Made by a program: the position numbers and the translations under genes
The notes under the pieces: model-generated
What the model was told of the DNA's origin: nothing
The model's input: the letters and a program-made list of their open reading frames with translations, nothing else
Databases searched by the model: none
DNA from: Blattamonas nauphoetae
Lineage: Eukaryota > Preaxostyla > Oxymonadida
Length of the DNA stretch: 31,487 nucleotides
NCBI GenBank assembly: GCA_033064195.1
Contig: JARBJD010000583.1
Coordinates: 1 to 31,487 of the forward strand
Direction of reading: 5' to 3'
Shown here: one piece after another, positions 9,922 to 17,508 of the stretch
How the letters are laid out: each line of letters starts with the position of its first letter
Position numbering within the stretch: position 1 is the first letter of the stretch

Positions 9922-10284
9922 CTCTTGTATAAGGTTTCCAATAGTGTCAGTCAACGTACGAATTGATTCTTCAATGTCGGATAATCTTTGATCAATCGAG
10001 AATGAGTTGGATTCACCAATGTTGTCATTGTTTATTTTTCTAAGAGCAATCTCACCTCTTATTTTTGTTATTTTGTATCCGTCAATTCTGATCAACCGAT
10101 TCAGTTTCTGAGTGGTGTATTCGTTCAGTTCTTTTCTGTTCTTTTCCAAAAACTTCTGAAAATCATAGATGTTTTCAAAACAGTTCTGTTTAGGATCAAA
10201 CGGTTCTAAAATCTTTAGATCTTTATCAAAATGTTCTAAAAACTTTGGATCTTTTCCAAACTGTTCTAAACTGTTCCGAATCAT
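9901..10284 (-). CDS. 127-aa coiled-coil protein with 10-residue repeats (copy A)
   Basis: Start chosen at 10284 (MIRNSLEQFGKD), because the motif TTTTTATT-CTGTTTAAA-ATG lies directly in front and matches the leader of the OTU-like ORF at 29374. A longer reading from 10380 would overlap the integrase end. Residues 4-45 hold about four degenerate 10-residue repeats of the form FLEHFDKDLK, visible in the DNA as a 30-bp tandem repeat. The C-terminal part (RLSDIEESIRTLTDTIGNLIQEL) is a likely coiled coil. Function unknown; possibly an oligomeric accessory protein. It lies between the integrase and the convergent ATPase. Confidence 0.65.
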   Translation of the reverse strand: MIRNSLEQFGKDPKFLEHFDKDLKILEPFDPKQNCFENIYDFQKFLEKNRKELNEYTTQKLNRLIRIDGYKITKIRGEIALRKINNDNIGESNSFSIDQRLSDIEESIRTLTDTIGNLIQELSDTAN

Positions 10285-10321
10285 TTTAAACAGAATAAAA
10301 ATGTTTGAAACACTTCTGAAA

Positions 10322-12283
10322 TTAAACGATATTAAATTCATCAATGAACTCAGGTGATAAATCATCAATGGAAGCAGCATGATATTTTGTGTGTTGGATT
10401 GGAACGTACACTATTTTCGGTAGACAGGTGAGTCCATTCAGTAATCGTGCAACCACATTTCCGTGTTTGTATTCAATGAATTGTCCAACAAACTGAAACT
10501 GTCTTCGCTTCTTCTGAAACTTGGCTACAGTCTTGTCTAAATCAAGGTGGATCAACAGAATGTTTCCTGGTTTGTATCGCCAAAGCATCTGAGTTGTCTG
10601 TTGTCTTTGGATGTTCTTTAATTGTTCTTCACAACTAGAGATATACAGTGCTTCAATCTCTCTATTGTTTTGTGCTTGGTGTGGAGTGAACTTGTTCCAG
10701 TACGCTCGATGTGGAGTCATGTTGTAGTATTCCACCATCTGATTCATCATTGAATGATTTGCCATCTGTGTTGCATTGTCTTTAAATCCATCTCTGATTG
10801 TTCTGATCACTCGATCGACAATTCTGTTGTGATTTGTGAAAGGTGAACTTGTGAAATAAGTACTGACTTTCTGTTGCTTGAAAAACTCTGATGCTTCTCC
10901 ACTTGTCCATGCAGCTTCTCCATCACCTCGGATGTTATTCACATGAACTCCACGATGGTTAATCAGATCATTGATTGCAGTCTTGACTTTACTCCATGAT
11001 TTATCCAGGACAGGAATTACTACCAAGTATTTGGTGTTTATGTTGATGGCGAAGAGGTAGATCTGAAGAACTGTTGTCGACGTTGGTGATTGGATAAAAA
11101 CGAGATCGTTTTCCCATGATCCAAACTTGGGAGAAAAGTAGGGTCTGTCACATTTCTGTGGAACCTTTCTGTCTGATGTCTTTTCTGAATCTCCAGTGAT
11201 GTCTTTGGACATGAATTGCATCTTTGATCGAAAAGGATATTGAATTTTTGTCACAACTGTTTGTATTTTTGGTTGATCAATCATCAATGTGTCAACTCCT
11301 TTTTCCCTCCTTATTTTCCTCGGATGTGCAGTATCCCATCGGTGACCATATTCATCGTACCATTCCTGAAAAGATCTTCCACCAAATGGTATTTGTTTTG
11401 GATGTGCTAAAATGAACTCAGTTTCGTCATTTCCGAGAGTTCTGCTGACGTGTGAGAGAATAAACATATGTCGATTCAGTTTCTTTGATTCAACGATCTG
11501 TTTGTCTATGAATTGTTCCATTTTCTTTTGATTGTCCAACATTGAATGCTCGGCTTTGATTTGTTCCTCTTCTGAATTGTCCTTCTGTTGATGATCAAAA
11601 TAGCCTTTCACTTGTTCCAACATTCCCAGTACTTGCCTTGTCGTCTTGCTAAAGGCTTCGAGCCCTCCTGGGCGGAGAGTTGGTTCGACCTTGTTGATCT
11701 CTCTCACTGAGGGTATGAAGCTTTTGGCAATCTTCACAATTGTTGGTGGATCAGGTGACTTGGGGATCAGTGGATCATCATCTTCAAACCTTATCTCTTT
11801 CACTGGGAATTCATATTCTGAACCAATTGATGTCGGGTTTCTCTTCTGTCCAGGAATGATTGGAGATTCCGGAGGTTCAATAGCAATTGGTTGGGGAAGT
11901 TGTGTTGGAATGACGATTGCTGGTGGTTGATTAAAATGACTATTCTGTGCTTCCTGATAATATCGTTGATATGCTCTGTATGCTTGTCTTGCATCGTTGT
12001 TACTGAGGATCCATCCGGTGAATTGTTTCACAAATCTTTGAACTACAATTTTTCCATCAGCAATGTTTAAATCAGGAGGTAATTCTCCATTCAGCCAATC
12101 ATTGAAGTATGTCTCATCATTTGCGTTGAATTCTCCATTGGAATCATTGACATGATAGGTTGGTAAACTTTGTGAAAACGTAAGTGTGACATTGAATATT
12201 TTTGTCTTGGAATGGAACGTGTTGTCCAGGAGGTTCTTCACTATTCGATCAATTTGTGTTGAATTCAAATACGGTCTACTCAT
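10322..12283 (-). CDS. rve-type integrase with long N-terminal extension (copy A)
   Basis: The 653-aa ORF is open. The retroviral-type integrase core spans about residues 385-530, with acidic residues at about 393 (SWENDLVFI), 454 (IRGDGEAAW) and 490 (NHNRIVDRVIRTIRD), the last two spaced about 35 apart as in the family. Residues 565-640 look like the C-terminal SH3/chromo-like barrel (KPGNILLIHLDL, QFVGQFIEYKHG). About 380 residues precede the core: an unidentified N-terminal domain (1-115), a Pro-rich linker (118-185) and a probable coiled coil (205-285). It catalyses element insertion. Box at 12290-12299. Confidence 0.9.
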   Translation of the reverse strand: MSRPYLNSTQIDRIVKNLLDNTFHSKTKIFNVTLTFSQSLPTYHVNDSNGEFNANDETYFNDWLNGELPPDLNIADGKIVVQRFVKQFTGWILSNNDARQAYRAYQRYYQEAQNSHFNQPPAIVIPTQLPQPIAIEPPESPIIPGQKRNPTSIGSEYEFPVKEIRFEDDDPLIPKSPDPPTIVKIAKSFIPSVREINKVEPTLRPGGLEAFSKTTRQVLGMLEQVKGYFDHQQKDNSEEEQIKAEHSMLDNQKKMEQFIDKQIVESKKLNRHMFILSHVSRTLGNDETEFILAHPKQIPFGGRSFQEWYDEYGHRWDTAHPRKIRREKGVDTLMIDQPKIQTVVTKIQYPFRSKMQFMSKDITGDSEKTSDRKVPQKCDRPYFSPKFGSWENDLVFIQSPTSTTVLQIYLFAININTKYLVVIPVLDKSWSKVKTAINDLINHRGVHVNNIRGDGEAAWTSGEASEFFKQQKVSTYFTSSPFTNHNRIVDRVIRTIRDGFKDNATQMANHSMMNQMVEYYNMTPHRAYWNKFTPHQAQNNREIEALYISSCEEQLKNIQRQQTTQMLWRYKPGNILLIHLDLDKTVAKFQKKRRQFQFVGQFIEYKHGNVVARLLNGLTCLPKIVYVPIQHTKYHAASIDDLSPEFIDEFNIV

Positions 12284-12306
12284 TTCTACAAAAATAAAGT
12301 TTGGAT

Positions 12307-14132
12307 TTATTGGATAATATAATCAGTTGCTTTCAGTCCATGAATGAATGGAGGACACGATTCATTCTCAAGTACAATTGCCTTCAGATGAATTCCACTG
12401 AGACTGAGTTTTTGCTGTTGTATTTTGGCTATCTCAAATCCATTGGAGTCATCGTCAGAGTGAACTCTTCTCGTTTGAAAGTTCAATGTTGTAGTCATTG
12501 TTTTCTCTCCATTGAGGCACTTCACATAGTCGTCACTTGTTATGTTTGTCTTCTTCAGGGACACTCCTTTGATTTTGCATTTCTCATCGAGAGAGTAACA
12601 CTTGGGTGCAAGACAGATCATCTGTTCACCTTCCTTTTCAATAGCTAATCCCAACAGTTTCTTCTCATCATCAACTCCTTTTTCAGGATTGGGAAACCAT
12701 TCATATTTGTGTGCATCAAAAAATTCCTTGTCAGCAATAACATGTTCAAATTGTTGATGAATTCCAGCATTCGGATCACCACTAATTGCCCAATAAGCAG
12801 AGTCAGTATCTCCCTCACAGAAGTGAATCTTGTTCATGTCTAGGCACTTGTACATGAAATTGTAGATGAAATTCAGATACCAGAACTTGGCATTGTCGAG
12901 TGTGAATACTGCTTCTTGCAGACATGTTTTGCATGATGCTTTCTCTCTGTCTTCAATCACGATGTAGTTGTCCTCATTGATCTCTCGAGTCGCTACAAAT
13001 CCTTTCATCATCTGTTTCAAATATGTTCTCTTCTCATTGCAGATTGTGATTGAGTTGTACTTCTCAGTGTTCATTCCATCATATCCGTAACTTCCATTCA
13101 AGTTGGTCTTACAGAACTGTTCCTTTCCTTTGTTTCCAACCTTCATTGCTTCTATTCTGTCCTTCATGAAAGAGGTCACAAATGGTTCAAATCCAGCATG
13201 TCTGGAGAATACTATCACACTCTTGATGTCGTCGACAATGAAGTGGCAATAATCGATGAGGAACCACAGATAGTATGTCGAAAAGAACATATACTGATCG
13301 TGTGTGCTCAAGAGTTGGGTCAGCTTTCTTTGTTTGTCATCAGTCTTCAATCCATGTTTCTTCATCAACGAATAGGTCTTTTCTCCAATGTTTTCTTCAA
13401 TCGTATTGACCACTATATTTCTGAAGATTGGTGGGAAGTTAATGAAATCATTTATGTACTTTTCATCAATATGTCCCTTCAATTCAGCAACAAACAATGT
13501 CTTCTGATTCTTGTTCTCGATGATCTCCCGACATTCTTTATCTCCTGTTGCTGTGTACAAACATCTTCCTGGCATGTACATTCTGTGTTTGGTGTATGGA
13601 TTGTTCTTGTTCTTGATGGATGAGAAAGCACTTGGATAGAGGGAATTAAAGTCAACACCACAGACATGAGTCATAATGTGTTCTGTATCTTTTGAAATGA
13701 CTTTGTTGTCTTCGAATTGGAAGTGATTGATTGGAGTCACGTCTTTGATGTTCTGTCTGTGTTGAACATTCGATAGTCCACCAGTCACTGCTGCTCTCAG
13801 TTTGTGATATGTTTGCTCATGTGTCAGAGTCATTGGTAATGATTTCCAGATGCAGTACTTCTTCAATTGAATTCTCAATCGTGTGAGATGTTCATCATGG
13901 TCTGACTTGTAGGTGTTGCAATAATCACAGCATATCTTTACGTTCTCTTTTGAATGTCCTTTTGAATTGTCGATTCTATCCAATGTTGGTCGTACTGCTT
14001 GTGTGAAGTGGCACTTGCAGATATAACAAACTTTCTTGCACTGTTGAACAAACCACTCATAGTCTGCTTCATTGACGTTTTTGTTAGTATTGCGATGAGC
14101 TTTCTGGTCTTGATACATGTATCCTTCAACTT
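12307..14132 (-). pseudogene. Family B DNA polymerase, C-terminal part, split by copy B insertion
   Basis: This matches residues about 434-1040 of the polymerase at 24991-28113 and contains the HNH-like zinc motif, palm motif A (DFNSLYPS), motif B (KTNLNGSYGYD) and motif C (DTDS). The homology ends at CAACTT (14127-14132), and the next base is the first of copy B's terminus. The exonuclease half is absent from this side. The remaining part stays open and differs from copy B mainly by silent changes: in one stretch of about 73 bases near 13200 I count 13 base differences but only two residue changes. Confidence 0.93.
14127..14132. other. Probable target site (CAACTT) of copy B insertion
   Basis: CAACTT belongs to copy A's polB; the intact equivalent in copy B's own polB is at 26811-26816. 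Polintons make 6-bp target duplications, so the same hexamer is expected again just outside copy B's right terminus, beyond the window. Confidence 0.7.
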
Positions 14133-14348
14133 AGTAGTATAGATGGCGAAAATCGATACCTATCTAGATCGCCAATAACACGGAATAAATCACTTTTGAC
14201 CTCAAAAACACACATTTCCTGACCCTTCGATTTTGATGAATTTTGGACCCGATTCTTACTTTATTTTGATAAAATGAGCTCCAAAAATGGATTACAGACG
14301 ATTCAGGGTCAAATCAATCGGCACGATCATGTCGATGTTGTACATCAA

Positions 14349-14443
14349 TCCAATTGACTGGACCAGGTGGCCCAGGTGGATCGCGAAATCAAATTGGTTT
14401 TTTATTTTTGGAGGTCCACAGGTCCACAGGTCCACAAAGTCCA
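14349..14443 (+). repeat. GGTCCACA iteron-like cluster in copy B left TIR
   Basis: TTGACTGGACCAGGTGGCCC is followed by AGGTGGATCGCG, an A/T stretch and tandem 8-bp AGGTCCAC units ending GTCCACGG. The same module recurs three times and once inverted at 29527-30470, inside the element near its right end. Confidence 0.75.
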
Positions 14444-14644
14444 CGGCGCAGGGGCATGCTCAGAATGCACCAGAATGACGTGCACTACCTCCCCATGCAT
14501 CGGGACCATCCGTGGATTGTTTTGGTCATATTTGATTTTTTCACTTTTTTTCACTCTGATTTATGATAATTAAAAAAATGAATTTTTCAAAGTTAACCTT
14601 AATTTTTGCGATCATCCAAAATTGTTCTGACAAGGATAATATCG

Positions 14645-15000
14645 GTCTGACGAGTTTATATACGACGTGTTTCGTGTGATCTGAGAAGTATTTGTGGAGT
14701 TATGGGTGATCTCAAAATTAACGCTGATTTATTTTTTTCGATTTTTTTAATTTGTGTATGAAGAGGAGATCCAGACAAAGTTTGAAAAATACAATTTTGA
14801 GCTCCGACCACACAATCCTCTTCCAAGGTCAATCCCGATCTGCTGAGTTCATTGCTGATGTTTTCAGCGTGATCTGAGCAGTAGTTCTTGAGATATGGGT
14901 GATCCAAAAATAAACGTTAAACTTTTTTAACTTTCTGATTTTTTAATTTGTATATGAAGAGGAGTTACAGAACAAGTTCAAGTACAGAGCCCTCGACGTA
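14645..15000 (+). repeat. Diverged ~192-bp tandem duplication inside the TIR
   Basis: Units start at about 14645 (CGGTCTGACGAG) and 14836 (CGATCTGCTGAG); the shared GTGATCTGAG words are 193 bases apart. Each unit runs through GGGTGATC, an A/T stretch, ATGAAGAGGAG and an AGAGC/GAGC-CTCGA-like end. A more decayed third unit may precede them from about 14550. Confidence 0.6.
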
Positions 15001-15323
15001 ATGTTCCAAGATACTCAGGCAAAATGGTGCCCTGGTGACTGATGCGCAGAACGATTTGGAGGTTGGATTGGAGACGGATGATTGAAAGATTGTCCCCGGG
15101 GTTCATGTTGGCAGCACTTAGATGTGCCCGTAAATCATGCCCACCCAAGACTTAACCCTTCAAGGACTTCGCCAGCAGCAGTCATTTAGAAGGATCGCGA
15201 TAGAACGATCCCCAAAGGAGTATCGGGGTGTCTATAGGAAGCTCGTACGAACGTGGGAAGGCTCTTCTCTTCGGTTATTTTTGCCATCTTCAATGAACAA
15301 TAACAAAAATATACTAACTCCAA

Positions 15324-15734
15324 TCAATATTCCAACATCAGATCAACCAGAAATTCATAGTACTCTTTGGTTATTTTACCATTGATTGTCTCGGTTGTTT
15401 CCATCTCGATTGACTCGCCAGAACTGTCTTTGAACCAGATCTTCACTACTGATTGTCGAGTACTTAATTCCCACTTCTTTCGCTTCGCAATCTGTTCGTT
15501 ACAGAAAGCAACATACGAATCATTGTGTGCATCAGTCTGAATCCAATCAGCATGAATGGTGTAATTTTGAGGGATATCTTTTGAAATAACCGTTGAAGTC
15601 TCACCAATCTCCTCCTTCACATGGATGAGTTTGCAGTCGAGGAAGTGAACATATTTTTGTTTTCGGGAATTGACAAAATCATGTGGTAGTTGAGCAGTGT
15701 GAGAATTCTGAATTGAGAAATAACGTTTGACCAT
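15324..15734 (-). CDS. TIR-proximal 136-aa protein, unknown function (copy B)
   Basis: The 136-aa ORF starts MVKRYFSIQNSHTAQLPHD and appears to be a small beta-rich domain (VHFLDCKLIHVKEEIG, TIHADWIQTDAHNDSYVAF, SVVKIWFKDSSGESIEM) ending LVDLMLEY. No signal peptide or membrane segment is visible. It is the last gene of the minus-strand virion series, directly behind capsid gene 2. The box at 15748-15759 lies 13 bases before the ATG at 15734. Size and beta content would permit a small jelly-roll or spike-like protein, but that is a guess. Confidence 0.65.
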   Translation of the reverse strand: MVKRYFSIQNSHTAQLPHDFVNSRKQKYVHFLDCKLIHVKEEIGETSTVISKDIPQNYTIHADWIQTDAHNDSYVAFCNEQIAKRKKWELSTRQSVVKIWFKDSSGESIEMETTETINGKITKEYYEFLVDLMLEY

Positions 15735-15747
15735 TGCTGTTTTTAGG

Positions 15748-15759
15748 AAAAATAAAAAA
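15748..15759 (-). promoter_or_regulatory. Gene-start box, 136-aa gene
   Basis: TTTTTTATTTTT on the coding strand, 13 bases before the ATG at 15734. Confidence 0.55.
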
Positions 15760-15776
15760 TCAAAACTGTTTAATCA

Positions 15777-17462
15777 TTAATATCCTCTCTTCACTTCTTC
15801 ATATGCTTCTTGGAGTCGTCGATCAATGACATATCGCACTCGTGGTTGTCCATTTTCGATCCAGAAGAGCCAGTATGTTGCCTGATGCAATGCCAAGATC
15901 GGTGGCGGAGGACCTTCTGGAGTTGATGTGAAATATGGATCAAGTTCACCCTGTTTGATTGGTGTTCCTCTGTAGACAATGTTGACTGATTCTGCTGTCG
16001 AAATACCTTCTTCACCACCAGCGATTTCGCTTCGATCTGTTGGAACCATAAAAGTGAAACTGGTAGCATCCGTGACTGGTCTTTTTCTCTTGTAGTCAGC
16101 TCCTCTGTCGTGAAAGACGCGAGTGGAACAAATAGAATTTTCAAACTCTTCAGTAGCTGAACAACCAATGAAATCACCATTCACCATCATCATTTGATAG
16201 AACTCTGGTGAGATTGTTGACATTGGAAAATTGGGAAAGTTGGATCCAAGCATTTCGAATTGACCAACATATTGAGGATTTCTGAAGACTGTACATTCAT
16301 TTGGTCTTTCTGGGAACAAGCACATCAGATTCATGAGATTGTTGAGTTTGATACTAATGTTTGATCTCACTCCCATGGCATTTGCTTTTGATTGAAATGA
16401 CTGTGTGTCAATTCTTTCTGCTTTCAGAACGTAAAGAGTCTTTGAATAAGTGTTGATCAGTGATTGTTTTGTTGCATCAGTTATTTGATATCCATAACAA
16501 ATCGACGTAACTTTATCAACAGATGTATTAAGAACAGTCGATGTGGATTTCATGAATAAAGTCTTTGCAACGACTCCATTTGTGCTTTGAAGCTCAAGCA
16601 TTTGGTATTGCTGAACTGGATTCCCGATTTGTGTAAACTCTTGAGTCAATGTCGAGAAGTCTCCATCGTACATTAATTCTGTTTGGGATTGAGTTGACAT
16701 AGTTGTTATCGAAATGCTTGGATTTTGATCGAGGCTGTTCTCAAGTGTTTTCCTTACGATTGTAGAAACTCGAATAGGACAATACACAAGTGAATCTGTT
16801 GTTAAATGAAATCTCAATCGGAGATTGCCAAAGATGGAATTTGGATACTGATCGAAAGTGCTTAATGGTAGGAGATTTACAAATGGAATGACCAGTGGTA
16901 TCGTAAATGTGATGTTTGAAGAGGCAGCATTGACTGGACAATGATAGTATCCACACACACTTGGATCCATTCTCTGGACATTTTCCCAAAGGCTGTAGCA
17001 ATGCTTCATGTTGTTTTTCTCTTCATGTGATTTGAATGTGTGGTATAGAAATGATTCATGAACATGATTATTCTGAAGTGTATTGTCAATTATGTTTCCT
17101 TGACTATCGACGAGTCTCATGTCTCGAATTGCATCTGATGATGATTTAAATCCGTAGAACATTCCATACATTCCAACATATGTACCAGATGCACTCGTTG
17201 GTTTCGAATAAGGAACGGTAACTGTGAGATCGATACGCAGATGACTCTTCGAAAACTCAGTCACATCATGACCATCATAGCACAATGGAACTTCAATCTC
17301 ATCAGTGATTCTGCACGGCATTGGAGGATTTGTTGGATGGACTTCCTGAATAGAATAAACGTGCGGCTCGGAATCCCACTGTTTTGGCATGTATGATTGG
17401 ACTTCAATTTGTTCAATTAATGTCGATGTTGGTTTGGATTGATTTGCTCTGATACTTCTCAT
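15777..17462 (-). CDS. Capsid-like protein 2 (561 aa), copy B
   Basis: The open 561-aa ORF is a full-length paralogue of capsid-like protein 1, its upstream neighbour. Aligned pairs (this protein / protein 1) are HCYSLWENVQRMDPSVCG at 154 / HAHTPWQNAWNHDESVAG at 176; YPNSIFGNLRLRFHL at 206 / YPKCLFGDLKLSVYI at 236; DSLVYCPIR / DAFVCCPVN; CYGYQITDATKQSLINTY at 322 / SAGYKMKEIAKESLKKMY at 358; RGTPIKQGELDPYF at 498 / RSTPIYQGLIDTYY at 545; ATYWLFWIENGQPRVRY / TTWWVLRFVNDEPKVEY. A double jelly-roll capsid fold is inferred from length, beta-rich composition and gene neighbourhood. Box 17469-17480, six bases before the ATG. Confidence 0.75.
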   Translation of the reverse strand: MRSIRANQSKPTSTLIEQIEVQSYMPKQWDSEPHVYSIQEVHPTNPPMPCRITDEIEVPLCYDGHDVTEFSKSHLRIDLTVTVPYSKPTSASGTYVGMYGMFYGFKSSSDAIRDMRLVDSQGNIIDNTLQNNHVHESFLYHTFKSHEEKNNMKHCYSLWENVQRMDPSVCGYYHCPVNAASSNITFTIPLVIPFVNLLPLSTFDQYPNSIFGNLRLRFHLTTDSLVYCPIRVSTIVRKTLENSLDQNPSISITTMSTQSQTELMYDGDFSTLTQEFTQIGNPVQQYQMLELQSTNGVVAKTLFMKSTSTVLNTSVDKVTSICYGYQITDATKQSLINTYSKTLYVLKAERIDTQSFQSKANAMGVRSNISIKLNNLMNLMCLFPERPNECTVFRNPQYVGQFEMLGSNFPNFPMSTISPEFYQMMMVNGDFIGCSATEEFENSICSTRVFHDRGADYKRKRPVTDATSFTFMVPTDRSEIAGGEEGISTAESVNIVYRGTPIKQGELDPYFTSTPEGPPPPILALHQATYWLFWIENGQPRVRYVIDRRLQEAYEEVKRGY

Positions 17463-17468
17463 TGATAG

Positions 17469-17480
17469 AAAAATAAAAAA
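17469..17480 (-). promoter_or_regulatory. Gene-start box, capsid 2
   Basis: TTTTTTATTTTT on the coding strand, followed by CTATCA and the ATG at 17462: a six-base spacer. The copy A equivalent is 4762-4773. Confidence 0.6.
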
Positions 17481-17508
17481 TACAATATCATTATTTTCTT
17501 TTACTGTT

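Larger units (their letters stand above)
1438..14132 (-). mobile_element. Polinton copy A (left part; interrupted by copy B)
   Basis: Copy A starts with 5'-AGTAGATAG at 1438, after a probable 6-bp target TACGGA (1432-1437) in the relic capsid gene. It has a left TIR of about 1.1 kb, then the family's gene set mostly on the minus strand, ending inside polB at 14132, where copy B is inserted. Capsid gene 2 and the TIR-proximal 136-aa gene are broken. Capsid 1, the small virion genes, the ATPase, the 127-aa gene and the integrase are open. Its N-terminal polB half, OTU-like ORF and right TIR are predicted to lie beyond copy B, outside the window. It is younger than R and older than B's insertion. 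Confidence 0.88.
14133..15275. repeat. Left terminal inverted repeat of copy B
   Basis: The inner part (15055-15275) matches the inverted right end at 31275-31487 with about six differences. The whole stretch matches copy A's left TIR. It contains an iteron-like cluster and an internal tandem duplication but no supported gene; the ORFs at 14287-14573 read through the iteron cluster. The 5'-AG terminus and roughly 1.1 kb length are within the Polinton range. Confidence 0.88.

Noticed and set aside
11646-11930. Plus-strand ORF of 94 aa (and its twin at 24329-24613)
   Set aside because: It is antisense to the Pro-rich linker of the integrase; no start box and no independent support.
13198-13623. 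Plus-strand ORF of 141 aa (and its twin at 25882-26304)
   Set aside because: It lies antisense inside the polymerase gene, which has clear palm motifs. It exists because of the codon pattern of the opposite strand.
14287-14573. Overlapping plus-strand ORFs in the left TIR
   Set aside because: All three read through the GGTCCACA cluster in different frames; this is repeat-derived open sequence without a start box.
1438-15275. Direct ~1.1-kb repeats about 12.7 kb apart look like LTRs of a retroelement
   Set aside because: They are the left TIRs of two nested elements in the same orientation. The inner part recurs inverted at 31275-31487, and the genes are polB, ATPase and capsid-like rather than gag and reverse transcriptase.
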